64,000 nucleotides of DNA. Origin: Ramlibacter aurantiacus. GTDB taxonomy: Bacteria; Pseudomonadota; Gammaproteobacteria; Burkholderiales; Burkholderiaceae_C. Of this stretch, positions 17,527 through 25,508 are shown in pieces. The stretch's first letter is position 1; the number at the start of each line of letters is the position of its first letter. The notes under the pieces were generated by a model. The model did not search any database and was not told the origin of the DNA. It saw nothing but the letters and a program-made list of their open reading frames with translations. The stretch covers positions 186,001-250,000 of the forward strand of contig NZ_JAEQNA010000006.1 of the NCBI RefSeq assembly GCF_016722895.1. The letters run 5' to 3'. The position numbers were made by a program, and so were the translations under genes.

Positions 17527-18288
17527 CTACCCGCCCCTGTCGTTCTCCGCGTCCATCGGCAGCTCGAACAACTTGAACGCCGGCTGGTCGGGCCGCGTGC
17601 GCAGCAGCAGCGGGCGCGCGACGTTGAACACCGGCACGCCGCTGATCGTGCGCGCCTCCGGGGTGCCGCGGTGCGCGTGGCCATGGAAGACCGCGTCCAC
17701 CGGATAGCGCAGCAGCGGCTCCTCCAGCCGGCTGCTTCCCAGGAAAGGAAAGATCTCGGCCGGTTCCCCCTGCACGGTGCCGGCGATCGGCGAGTAGTGC
17801 AGCAGCGCGATGCGCCGCGGCGTGCGCAGCTTGGCCAGCGCCGATTCCAGCTTCATGGCCTCGTGCAGCGCCTCCTGCACGAAGCTCTTGATCGCGGCTT
17901 CGCCCCAGGCGCCCAGCGATGCACGTCCGAAACCGCCGGCGAAGCCCTTGGTGCCGGCGATGCCCACGCCCTCGATCTCGCAGGCCTCGCCATCGAGCAC
18001 GCGCACCCCGGCCTCGGTGAGGATCTCCGTCACCACCTCGGGCGTGCCCGACTCGTAGTCGTGGTTGCCGAGCACGGCCACCATCGGGATCGACACGCCG
18101 CCCAGCTCGTCGGCCAGCACCTTGGCCTCGTCGGCGGTGCCGTAGTCGGTGAGGTCCCCGCACAGCAGCAGGGCGTCGGCGGCCTCGGAGGCCTGTTTGA
18201 AGAAGGCGCGCAGCTGGCCGGCGGAATCCTTGGTGACGTGGGTATCGCCGACGGCGGCGAAGCGGAGGCATTGGGCGGATTTGGGCAT
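17527..18288 (-). CDS. Calcineurin-like metallophosphoesterase
   Basis: This 253-residue cytoplasmic phosphoesterase has the dinuclear metal site motifs in order: D-x-H in AAVGDTHVTKD, GDLTDYG, GNHDYESG, an H in LLHYSPIAG, and the final GHAHRGTPEA. The pattern is that of class III phosphodiesterases (nucleotide or phospholipid). The substrate is unknown. It is divergent from the nucleotidyltransferase gene across 158 bp in which I see no clear promoter. Confidence 0.85.
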   Translation of the reverse strand: MPKSAQCLRFAAVGDTHVTKDSAGQLRAFFKQASEAADALLLCGDLTDYGTADEAKVLADELGGVSIPMVAVLGNHDYESGTPEVVTEILTEAGVRVLDGEACEIEGVGIAGTKGFAGGFGRASLGAWGEAAIKSFVQEALHEAMKLESALAKLRTPRRIALLHYSPIAGTVQGEPAEIFPFLGSSRLEEPLLRYPVDAVFHGHAHRGTPEARTISGVPVFNVARPLLLRTRPDQPAFKLFELPMDAENDRGG

Positions 18289-18446
18289 GGACCTACATGC
18301 TGCCAGCCGCCGACCGCCGGGGTAGCGCCGCCGTGTCCTGCCGGGCTGTAGGCCGGCACCGACGATCCGGAAGGCCTGTTGTCCTCGCAGGCTGCCCAGG
18401 GCCCCCGGTTAGGCTGACCTCCCCCGAAACCGAGCCGAGCCCTTCG

Positions 18447-19304
18447 ATGTCTGCCCTGCCCACCGCGCCTTCGCTGGACCAAGAGATCGAGCCCGAGACG
18501 GCCGCGTTCTACCGCCGCGCGCTGCTGGCGCTGAACGAGGCGCAGCTGCCCTTCCTGGTCGGCGGCGCCTTCGCCCATGCCTGCTTCACCGGCATCCGGC
18601 GATCGACCAAGGACCTGGACCTGTTCATCCGCCGCGAGGATTACGAGCGCATCGCCGAGGTGATGCAGGCCGAAGGCTGGCGGGTGGAGCTGACCTATCC
18701 GCACTGGCTGGCCAAGGCCTATTGCGGCGTGGAGTTCATCGACCTGATCTTCAACACCGGCAACGGGGTCATGCCGGTGGACGAGCACTGGTTCCACGAC
18801 AACACGGAAGCCGAGATCCTGGGCGTGCCGGTGCGACTGTCCAACGCCGAGGACGGCTTGCTGTCCAAGGCCTTCATCATGGAGCGCGAGCGATTCGACG
18901 GCGCCGACGTGGCCCATCTGATCCATGCCAACGCCGAGCAGCTGGACTGGGCGTCGCTGATCGAGCGTTTCGGGCCGCACTGGCGCGTGCTGCTGGCGCA
19001 CCTCACCTTGTTCGGCTACATCTACCCGGGCGAGCGCCACCGCATCCCGCAGTGGGCGATGGACACCCTCACCGAGCGGCTGGCGATCGAGAACCGCCGG
19101 CCACCGCGCGAAGACCCGCATGTGTGCGCCGGCACCTTGCTCTCGCGCGAACAGTACCTGCATGACGTGGAGGAACTGGGCTATGTCGATGGTCGGCTCA
19201 CGCCGGTCAGCCGCATGACCCCGGAGCAGCTGGCCGTGTGGACGCGCAGCATTCCCGGCCGGCAGCAACCATCGACGCAGGCGGCGAACCAGGCGCGGGA
19301 GTAG
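18447..19304 (+). CDS. Nucleotidyltransferase-fold protein
   Basis: This 285-residue protein of the pol-beta-like nucleotidyltransferase superfamily has the signature GG plus carboxylate pair: FLVGGAFAHACFTGIRRSTK followed by DLDLFIRREDY. A third acidic position lies in VEFIDLIFNTGNG. After about residue 130 there is a helical region with the LSNAEDGLLSKAFIMERERF block seen in minor nucleotidyltransferases. No partner toxin or antitoxin gene is adjacent. The start ATG 18447 is inferred from the conserved region; the upstream frame is non-coding in character. Substrate unknown. Confidence 0.7.
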   Translation: MSALPTAPSLDQEIEPETAAFYRRALLALNEAQLPFLVGGAFAHACFTGIRRSTKDLDLFIRREDYERIAEVMQAEGWRVELTYPHWLAKAYCGVEFIDLIFNTGNGVMPVDEHWFHDNTEAEILGVPVRLSNAEDGLLSKAFIMERERFDGADVAHLIHANAEQLDWASLIERFGPHWRVLLAHLTLFGYIYPGERHRIPQWAMDTLTERLAIENRRPPREDPHVCAGTLLSREQYLHDVEELGYVDGRLTPVSRMTPEQLAVWTRSIPGRQQPSTQAANQARE

Positions 19305-19309
19305 GGCCG

Positions 19310-19804
19310 ATGGCGGCGCCGTTCTGGCTCGTGATGGGCGTGTCCGGCTCCGGCAAGTCCACCGTGGCCCGGGCGCTGGCCGAGCACCTGGGCGGCGCCT
19401 TCATCGAAGGCGACGACTACCACCCGCGCCGCAACATCGAGCTCATGAGCCAGGGCAAGGCGCTTGCCGATGCCGACCGCTGGCCCTGGCTGGCGGCGGT
19501 GGCCGAGGCGGCCACCCGGGTCGACACCCGGCCGGTGGTGATCGCTTGCTCGGCCCTCAAGCGCGGCTACCGGGACTTGCTCCGCGAGCGCTTGCCGGGG
19601 CTGCGGGTGCTGTTCCTGCAGGCCGGGCCGGACCTGCTGCATGCCCGGCTCGACGCCCGGCGAGACCACTTCATGAAGGCGGGCTTGTTGCGAAGCCAGT
19701 TCGCCGACCTGGAGCCTCCCGTGGGGGAGGCGGGCGTGGACGTGCTGGACGTCTCGCGGCCGCTGCCGGCGGTGGTCGAAGCGGCCCTGCGGATCGCCGG
19801 CTGA
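19310..19804 (+). CDS. gntK: Gluconokinase
   Basis: This 164-residue P-loop kinase phosphorylates D-gluconate to 6-phosphogluconate. It has Walker A GVSGSGKSTVARALAEHLG, the substrate-binding FIEGDDYHPRRNIELMSQGK block and the ACSALKRGYRDLLRE motif, all characteristic of GntK/IdnK. ATG 19310 gives the canonical start (five bases after the preceding stop). An open frame continues upstream into the nucleotidyltransferase gene but is not needed. No gluconate transporter or GntR regulator is nearby. Confidence 0.9.
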   Translation: MAAPFWLVMGVSGSGKSTVARALAEHLGGAFIEGDDYHPRRNIELMSQGKALADADRWPWLAAVAEAATRVDTRPVVIACSALKRGYRDLLRERLPGLRVLFLQAGPDLLHARLDARRDHFMKAGLLRSQFADLEPPVGEAGVDVLDVSRPLPAVVEAALRIAG

Positions 19805-19902
19805 TATCCAGCGCGTGGATTCACGCTATCCACCGGCCTGGCTTCCCAAGCGCTGCGGCGTTTCCTAGGATGGCCCTGGGTCATCAATAACCAGGAGACG
19901 AC

Positions 19903-20895
19903 ATGCCCGCCCGCCATGCTTCCCTCGTGCTCGATCGCCGCGCGGCGCTTGCCGCCACCGGCTCGCTGCTGCTCGCACCCGCGGCATTCGCCCAGTCGCG
20001 CTATCCCGAGCGCCCGATCCGCGTGGTGGTGCCGAACGGCCCCGGCAGCTCGGTCGACACCATCGGCCGCGTCACCTGCACGGAGATGTCCCGCCTGCTG
20101 GGCCAGCCGATGGTGATCGACAACCGAACCGGCGCTGCCGGCGCGATCGGTGTCGAGGCCGTGCGCACCGCGGGGGCGGACGCCTACACGCTGCTGGTCG
20201 GCTCGAGCAGCGCCATTTCCGTCGCGCCCATGCTCCAGAAGGCCGTCACCTATGACGGCCTTCGTGATTTCGAGATGGTGTCGCTGATGGCGCTGCTGCC
20301 CAACGTGCTGGTGTGCAACCCGCAGCTGCCGGTGCAGAACACCCAGCAGCTCATCGAGTGGTGCAGGTCCAAGGGCGGCAACGCCCACATGGCCTCCGCC
20401 GGCATCGGCTCGGCCAGCCACCTGGCCGGCCTGGCCTTCCAGAGCGCGGCCGGCTTCAAGGCCCTGCACGTGCCCTACAAGGGGGGCGCCCAGGGGGTGG
20501 CGTCGGTGGTCTCGGGCGAGACCGACTGGGTCCTCACGCCGGCACCGGCCGCCATGTCCCTGGTGCAGGGCGGTCGATTGCGCCTGCTGGGGCACAGCAT
20601 GCCCGGCAACACCCAGCCGATCGGCCATACGCCGGCGCTGGACGCCACGGTGCCCGGCTTCGAGTTCTCCGGCTGGATCGGCCTCATGGCGCCCAAGGGA
20701 ACCCCGGCCGCGGCCATCGACGCGATCGCCCGCGCCACCACCGCGGCCCTGCAGCGCCCCGAGGTGCACAAGGCCTACGACACCAACGGCGCGGTGCCGC
20801 AGGCCACCGGCCCCGAGGCCTTCCGCACCTACCTGCGGCGCGACATCGAGCAGAACCGCAAGGCGGTGCTGGCGGCCGGGCTCCAGCCTGAGTGA
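19903..20895 (+). CDS. Tripartite tricarboxylate transporter (Bug-type) solute-binding protein
   Basis: This 330-residue periplasmic binding protein belongs to the TctC/Bug family. It has an exported N terminus with DRRAALAATGSLLLAPAAFA, then YPERPIRVVVPNGPGSSVDT, the DNRTGAAGAIGVEAV block and the LHVPYKGGAQGVASVVSG motif, all diagnostic. Bug proteins bind carboxylates and other small ligands; this one has no TctAB permease nearby, which is common in Burkholderiales. It lies just upstream of the TPP riboswitch on the same strand, but the riboswitch separates it from the thiamine operon. Confidence 0.9.
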   Translation: MPARHASLVLDRRAALAATGSLLLAPAAFAQSRYPERPIRVVVPNGPGSSVDTIGRVTCTEMSRLLGQPMVIDNRTGAAGAIGVEAVRTAGADAYTLLVGSSSAISVAPMLQKAVTYDGLRDFEMVSLMALLPNVLVCNPQLPVQNTQQLIEWCRSKGGNAHMASAGIGSASHLAGLAFQSAAGFKALHVPYKGGAQGVASVVSGETDWVLTPAPAAMSLVQGGRLRLLGHSMPGNTQPIGHTPALDATVPGFEFSGWIGLMAPKGTPAAAIDAIARATTAALQRPEVHKAYDTNGAVPQATGPEAFRTYLRRDIEQNRKAVLAAGLQPE

Positions 20896-20941
20896 GGCCA
20901 CGCGCCCGGTGCGGCCCACGTGCTATGAGACAATCGCCGCC

Positions 20942-21016
20942 GCTCCGGGGTGCACGCAAGTGCTGAGATCCAGACCCGCGAACTTGATCCGGTTCATGCC
21001 GGCGTAAGAAGAGCCG
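20942..21016 (+). promoter_or_regulatory. TPP riboswitch (THI element)
   Basis: The conserved THI-box segments occur in order: CCGGGGTGC, GCTGAGA at 20962-20968, ACCC, then GAACTTGATCCGGTTCATGC and CGGCGTA. A closing stem GCTC/GAGC pairs 20942-20945 with 21011-21014. It sits 92 bp before thiD and would shut down the thi operon when thiamine diphosphate is abundant. Confidence 0.95.
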
Positions 21017-21039
21017 TAAGAAGCCCGCCACCTGGCCCC

Positions 21040-21061
21040 GTCCTGCGGCCGGGCGCAGGAC
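21040..21061 (+). promoter_or_regulatory. Stem-loop in the riboswitch expression platform
   Basis: A perfect 8-bp stem GTCCTGCG/CGCAGGAC with a 6-nt loop lies between the aptamer and the Shine-Dalgarno helix. It has no U-run after it, so it is more likely a folding switch element than a terminator. Confidence 0.55.
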
Positions 21062-21062
21062 T

Positions 21063-21102
21063 CTCCTTCGGAGCACCGTTGCACACGTGCCTTGCGAAGG
21101 AG
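21063..21102 (+). promoter_or_regulatory. Shine-Dalgarno sequestering helix of the TPP riboswitch
   Basis: CTCCTTCG at 21063-21070 is exactly complementary to CGAAGGAG at 21095-21102, which contains the thiD ribosome-binding site 5 nt before ATG 21108. This is the expected OFF-state helix of a translational TPP switch. Confidence 0.7.
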
Positions 21103-21107
21103 ACCTG

Positions 21108-21965
21108 ATGAACCATCCCACCACCGCCCCGGCACGCCGCCAGCGCTACGCCCGCGTGCTGTCCATCGCCGGCTCCGACAGCGGGGGCGGCGCGGGCATC
21201 CAGGCCGACCTCAAGACCTTCGCCGCGCTCGGCTGCTACGGCATGAGCGCCATCACCGCGCTCACGGCGCAGAACACGCTGGGCGTGCGCGCCATCCACT
21301 CGGTGCCGGTGGAGATGCTGCGGGCGCAGATCGATGCGGTGATCGAGGACATCGGTGCCGACGCGGTGAAGGTGGGCATGCTGCATTCGTCCGAGACGGT
21401 GATCACGGTGGCCCAGGCCATCGACCGGCATGCGCTGGCCCGCGTGGTGCTCGATCCGGTGATGGTGGCCACCAGCGGCGCGCGCCTGATCGACCAGCAG
21501 GCGGTGGCGGTGCTGGTGCGCGAACTGTTCCCGCGCGCTGCGCTGGTCACCCCCAACCTCGACGAAGCCGCGCTGCTGGTGGGGCGTGCCCTGGCCAGCG
21601 AGGACGACATGCGGGAAGCCGCGCAGGCGCTGATCGGCATGGGCGCGCGCGCCGTGCTGGTCAAGGGCGGCCACCTGGCCGGCGCGGGCGTGTGCGACGT
21701 GCTGCAGGTGGCGGGGCAGCCGGCGCAGCTGCTGCGGTCCGCGCGCATCGCCACCGACAACACCCATGGCACGGGCTGCACGCTCTCCAGCGCCATCGCC
21801 GCGCGGCTGGCGATCGGCGACGAGCTGATGCAGGCCGTGCAGGCGGCGCGCGAGTACGTGCGCGGTGCGCTGGAGGCCGGGGCGGCGGTGCGCACCGGCG
21901 CCGGCAGCGGTCCGCTGGACCATGGCTGGAATCCGCAGCCCACGCGCCGCTTTCCGCTGGAGTAA
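21108..21965 (+). CDS. thiD: Hydroxymethylpyrimidine/phosphomethylpyrimidine kinase
   Basis: This 285-residue ribokinase-family kinase phosphorylates HMP and HMP-phosphate to HMP-PP for thiamine synthesis. It opens with VLSIAGSDSGGGAGIQADLK and has the MSAITALTAQNTLGV block, VLDPVMVATSGARL and the anion-hole motif DNTHGTGCTLSSAIAA. It is the first gene behind the TPP riboswitch, with AAGGAG 5 nt before the ATG. An upstream ATG at 21087 is rejected because it lies in the riboswitch helix. It is followed 4 bp later by the LuxE-like gene. Confidence 0.96.
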   Translation: MNHPTTAPARRQRYARVLSIAGSDSGGGAGIQADLKTFAALGCYGMSAITALTAQNTLGVRAIHSVPVEMLRAQIDAVIEDIGADAVKVGMLHSSETVITVAQAIDRHALARVVLDPVMVATSGARLIDQQAVAVLVRELFPRAALVTPNLDEAALLVGRALASEDDMREAAQALIGMGARAVLVKGGHLAGAGVCDVLQVAGQPAQLLRSARIATDNTHGTGCTLSSAIAARLAIGDELMQAVQAAREYVRGALEAGAAVRTGAGSGPLDHGWNPQPTRRFPLE

Positions 21966-21969
21966 TCGA

Positions 21970-23052
21970 ATGGACGCGACCACGGCCGGCCTGGTGCGCG
22001 ACCTGCTCGATTTCATCGCGCAGGACGGCTGCACCGATGCCCAGTTCGACGCGATGGCGCTGCGCCTGTTCGCGCACCAGCACGCGCGCAACGAGGCGCT
22101 GCGGCGCTTCTGCCAGGCCCGCGGCATCACCCCGCGCCGCGTGCGCAGCTGGCGCGAGGTGCCGGCCGTGCCGATCAGCGCCTTCAAGGAATCCACGCTC
22201 AGCTGCGTGCCGCCCGAGGCCTGCGAGCGCGTGTTCATGACCAGCGGCACCACCCGCGCCGAAACCCGGGGCCGGCACTACCACCCGACCATCGCGGTGT
22301 GGGACGCCTCCATGCGCCGCAACTTCGCGCGCCGCTTCATGCAGGGCACGCCGCGCCTGCCCATGGCCGTGCTCTTTCCGCCGGAAACCGAGCTGCGCAA
22401 CTCCTCGCTCGCGCGCTATCTCGCGCAGGCGGTGGAGGTTTTCGGCGGTGAGGGCAGCGCCTGGTGGGTGCGCACCGAGGGCATGGACGTGGAGGGCCTG
22501 CGCGGGGCGATGCGCGCAGCGCAGGCCAGCGGAACGCCCTTTGCCTTGCTGGGTGCCAGCTACAGCTTCGTGCACCTGCTGGAGGTGCTGCGCCAGGACG
22601 GCGAGTCGTTCCGGCTGCCCGAGGGCAGCCGCATCCTGGACACCGGGGGCTACAAGGGCCGCTCGCGCGAGCTGCCGCTGGAGGGCTTCTACGCCGCGCT
22701 CTCGGCCGCGCTGGGCGTGCCGCGCGAGCGCTGCATCAACATGTATGGAATGACCGAGCTCAGCACGCAGTTCTATGACGACGGCAACGCGGTGCTGCCA
22801 TCGGTCAAGTCGGGCCCGCACTGGATCCGCACCCGCGTGGTGGACCCGCTGACGGGCGCCGAGGTGCCGGCGGGCGAGCGCGGCGTCCTGGTGCACTGCG
22901 ACCTGGCCAGCTTCAACTCGACCATCGCCATCCTCACCGAGGACGTGGGCGTGGCCGTGCCCGGGGGCTTCCAGTTGCTGGGCCGGGCCGAGGGGGTGCA
23001 GGCCAAGGGCTGCTCGCTGGCCGCCGAGGCTTTCGTGCAGGCGCAGCGATGA
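21970..23052 (+). CDS. LuxE-like acyl-protein synthetase (carboxylate-activating enzyme)
   Basis: This 360-residue protein of the acyl-protein synthetase/LuxE family relates to the ANL adenylating superfamily. It has FMTSGTTRAETRGRHYHPTI, the ATP-binding Ser/Thr-Gly loop, then RILDTGGYKGRSRELP and the YGMTELSTQFYDD motif. In luminous bacteria LuxE activates a fatty acid as acyl-AMP and moves it onto its own Cys near the C terminus; here Cys348 (KGCSLAAEAF) sits 12 residues from the end. Its TGA overlaps the ATG of the LuxC-like gene. No luxA, luxB or luxD occurs in the window. The thiamine context suggests that the activated acid is a thiamine precursor, which is inference. Confidence 0.8.
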   Translation: MDATTAGLVRDLLDFIAQDGCTDAQFDAMALRLFAHQHARNEALRRFCQARGITPRRVRSWREVPAVPISAFKESTLSCVPPEACERVFMTSGTTRAETRGRHYHPTIAVWDASMRRNFARRFMQGTPRLPMAVLFPPETELRNSSLARYLAQAVEVFGGEGSAWWVRTEGMDVEGLRGAMRAAQASGTPFALLGASYSFVHLLEVLRQDGESFRLPEGSRILDTGGYKGRSRELPLEGFYAALSAALGVPRERCINMYGMTELSTQFYDDGNAVLPSVKSGPHWIRTRVVDPLTGAEVPAGERGVLVHCDLASFNSTIAILTEDVGVAVPGGFQLLGRAEGVQAKGCSLAAEAFVQAQR

Positions 23053-24497
23053 CCACACGCTGGGTCGCCGGCCACCTGCCGCCCGCGTTCGCGCGCGAGG
23101 CGCGCTGGCACACGCTGGCTTTCGGCGACCTGCAGGTCGAGGTGCCCCGGCTGGACGCGCCGGCCATGCGCGAGCTGGCGCGCCATGTCGCCGCCGCCGG
23201 GCGCGAGCACCTGAAGCCGCTGGCCGTGTCCACCGTCATCGGCCACGTCGACCGGGCGGTCGCGCGGCTGCTCGATCCGCAGGACCCGTATCGGCGCGAG
23301 GCCGATGCGCTGCTGCCCCGCGTGACCGGCCTGGACGCCGGCATGGTGTCGCTGGCGCTCACCGGTTACCTCAAGACCTTCCGCGCGCCGCAGCTGCATC
23401 GCTTCGTGGCCGAGGACTTCGCCAATCCCAAGGTGCTCGACGAGTTCCAGCCGGCGGTCAAGGGTGGCCTGGTGCGAGCCCTGGGGCCGCGCCTGCTGGC
23501 GCACAGCTGGGCCGGCAACGTGCCCGGCCTGCCGCTGTGGAGCCTGGCCTGCGGTCTGCTGGTCAAGGCCCCGGCCATCGGCAAGCTGCCCAGCGCCGAG
23601 CCGGTGTTCGCGTCGCTGTTCGCGCGCCTGCTGGCCGAGGTGCATCCGCCCTGGGCCGGGTGCCTGGCCGTGCTCTGGTGGCCGGGTGGCGAGCCCGAGC
23701 CGGCCGCCACGCTTTACGCCGAGGCCGACACCGTGCTGGCCTATGGCGGCACCGAGACGATGCGCCAGCTGCGCGTCCAGGTGCCGCCCCACACCCGTCT
23801 GCTGGCCTTCGGCCACAAGCTGGCGCTGGGCCTGGTGGGTCGCCAGGCGCTGGATGCGCAGCGCGGCCCGGCCACCGCCCGGCTGGCTGCGCACGACGTG
23901 GCGCGCTATGAGCAGCAGGGTTGCTACTCGCCGCATGTGTTCTATGTCGAACGGGGCGGGCGCCTGGCGCCGCGCGAGTTCGCGCAGCACCTGGCGGGCG
24001 AGCTGGCCAACCTGCAGCAGCGGTACCCGCGCCGCACGCTGGCGCTGGAGGAGGCCGCCGCCGTGGCGCGCTGGCGCGACGCCGGGCAGGCGGGGCTGGG
24101 CGAGGGCGACGCCTGGATCGCGGACGAGCGGGGAGCCTGGGCGGTGTCGTACGCCGACTCGTTCCGGCCCCTGGCCCCCACGGCGGGTCAGCGCTGCGTG
24201 CAGGTGGTCGCGGTGGAATCGCTCGACCAGGCGGTGGATGCCCTGGCGCCGCACGCCCCGTTCCTGCAGACGGTCGGTGTCGCGGTCGAGCCGGCCGCGC
24301 TGCTGCCGCTGTCCGAACGGCTGGCCGCGGCCGGCGCCACCCGCATCTGCGCGCTGGGCGGCATGACGGCGCCCGAGGCCGGCTGGCACCACGATGGCCG
24401 CTTCAACCTGCTGGACCTGGTGCGCATGGTGGAGATCGAGCAAGGCGCCGAACGATCGGCCGAGCGCTACGCGCCCTACGCGCAGGAGGAGACATGA
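23049..24497 (+). CDS. LuxC-like acyl-CoA/acyl-enzyme reductase
   Basis: This 482-residue protein belongs to the LuxC acyl-CoA reductase family (aldehyde-dehydrogenase-like fold). LuxC takes an acyl group from LuxE or CoA and reduces it with NADPH to the aldehyde. Features include the central AHSWAGNVPGLPLWSLACGL block, the AVLWWPGG region, a GGTETMRQLR segment, and the predicted catalytic Cys292 in YEQQGCYSPHVFYVE. The C terminus keeps LGGMTAPEAGWHHDGRFNLL, typical of LuxC. It overlaps the LuxE-like gene by 4 bp, so the two almost certainly act together. A repeat array separates it from the ABC transporter genes. Confidence 0.8.
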   Translation: MTTRWVAGHLPPAFAREARWHTLAFGDLQVEVPRLDAPAMRELARHVAAAGREHLKPLAVSTVIGHVDRAVARLLDPQDPYRREADALLPRVTGLDAGMVSLALTGYLKTFRAPQLHRFVAEDFANPKVLDEFQPAVKGGLVRALGPRLLAHSWAGNVPGLPLWSLACGLLVKAPAIGKLPSAEPVFASLFARLLAEVHPPWAGCLAVLWWPGGEPEPAATLYAEADTVLAYGGTETMRQLRVQVPPHTRLLAFGHKLALGLVGRQALDAQRGPATARLAAHDVARYEQQGCYSPHVFYVERGGRLAPREFAQHLAGELANLQQRYPRRTLALEEAAAVARWRDAGQAGLGEGDAWIADERGAWAVSYADSFRPLAPTAGQRCVQVVAVESLDQAVDALAPHAPFLQTVGVAVEPAALLPLSERLAAAGATRICALGGMTAPEAGWHHDGRFNLLDLVRMVEIEQGAERSAERYAPYAQEET

Positions 24498-24498
24498 G

Positions 24499-24737
24499 CC
24501 CCCCCCGAAGCGGCTTCGCCGCCTCCCCCCAAGGGGGGCCCCACCAGCGGCCCGGCGAAGCCGGTTCCGCGGTGGCACTGGAATGGCCGGCCGCTGCGCG
24601 GCGGCCTGGGGAGGGGAGCATTCCTTCCGCGCGGGGGGGGCGCCACCAGCGGCCCGGCGAAGCCGGTTCCGCGGTGGCACTGCAGTGGCCGGCCGCTGCG
24701 CGGCGGCCTGGAAGCATTCCTTCCGTGCAGGGGAACT
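24499..24737 (+). repeat. REP-like repeats with a 102-bp tandem duplication, inside the thi operon
   Basis: The unit core is ACCAGCGGCCCGGCGAAGCC followed by GGTTCCGCGGTGGC. One copy starts at 24543 and a second at 24645, so the period is 102 bp, and both carry the downstream GGCCGCTGCGCGGCGGCCTGG and GCATTCCTTCCG segments. The first copy also has the upstream C-run/GAAGCGG leader. Each core can fold as a hairpin (CCGGCGAAGCCGG inside CCACC/GGTGG). Related copies lie at 32916-32996 and, inverted, at 63021-63190. An 81-codon frame reads through it but is repeat-derived. Confidence 0.85.
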
Positions 24738-24740
24738 GAC

Positions 24741-25508
24741 ATGAGCTTCTTGTGTTTGCATGCGGTGGACTTCGGCTTCGCGGACGGCACGCCGCTGCTG
24801 CATGGGCTCGACCTGGAGCTGGCGCGCGGCGAGATCCACTGCATCGTGGGCCGCAGCGGCTGCGGCAAGACCACGCTGCTGCGGCTGGCCGCCGGGCTGC
24901 TGCAGCCGCAGGCGGGCCAGGTGAGCGTGGGTGGCGTGGCGCCCGAACAGGCCCGCAGCGACATCGGCTTCGTGTTCCAGGCGCCGACGCTGCTGGAATG
25001 GCTGCCCGTGCTGGACAACGTGCTGCTGCCGGTGTCCCTGCAACGGCGTCCCGGGGCGCGCGATGTCGAACAGGCCCGGCAGCTGCTGGCCCGGCTCGGC
25101 CTCGGTGACTACGCGCAGCGCTACCCGCGACAGCTCTCGGGCGGCCAGCAAAGCCGCGTGGCATTGGCCCGGGCGCTGGTGCTCGGGCCCTCGCTGCTGC
25201 TGCTGGACGAGCCCTTCGCCGCGCTCGACGCGATCACCCGCGAGGAGCTGCAGGCCGACCTGCTGCGCATGTGCCGCAGCGAAGGCACGACGGTGCTGTT
25301 CGTCACGCACGACATCGCCGAGGCGGTGTTCCTGGGCGACCGGGTGACGGTGATGGATGCGGGCCGCATCGTGCGGCAGCTGCCGGTGGCCGGCCTGCAT
25401 GACCGCGCCAGCCCCGCCTTCGCCGCCGCCTGGGCCCAGCTGCGCCAGGCCATGCACCTGCCGGTCGGCGAAGCGATGGCCGACGCCGTCGCGGAGTGCG
25501 CCCCATGA
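24741..25508 (+). CDS. ABC transporter ATP-binding protein (ThiZ-like)
   Basis: This 255-residue ATPase of the nitrate/taurine/HMP-type import family has Walker A VGRSGCGKTTLLRLAAGLL, Q-loop FVFQAPTLLEWLPV, signature LSGGQQSRVALARAL, Walker B LLLLDEPFAALD and the switch His in FVTHDIAEA. It overlaps the permease gene by 4 bp. Inside a TPP-riboswitch operon it most likely energises uptake of a thiamine precursor such as a pyrimidine, as in ThiXYZ systems, but the substrate is inferred. Confidence 0.88.
   Translation: MSFLCLHAVDFGFADGTPLLHGLDLELARGEIHCIVGRSGCGKTTLLRLAAGLLQPQAGQVSVGGVAPEQARSDIGFVFQAPTLLEWLPVLDNVLLPVSLQRRPGARDVEQARQLLARLGLGDYAQRYPRQLSGGQQSRVALARALVLGPSLLLLDEPFAALDAITREELQADLLRMCRSEGTTVLFVTHDIAEAVFLGDRVTVMDAGRIVRQLPVAGLHDRASPAFAAAWAQLRQAMHLPVGEAMADAVAECAP

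Noticed and set aside
21970..24497. LuxE and LuxC as part of a bioluminescence operon
   Set aside because: No luxA, luxB or luxD is present and the genes are within a TPP-riboswitch operon.
24543..24711. Tandem repeat taken as a CRISPR-like array
   Set aside because: Only two copies with a long conserved unit and no variable spacers; no cas genes nearby.
24494..24739. An 81-codon frame overlapping the LuxC-like stop by 4 bp
   Set aside because: It reads through the REP-like tandem repeat and has repeated peptide blocks (HQRPGEAGSAVAL twice); the composition is that of a translated repeat, not a protein.
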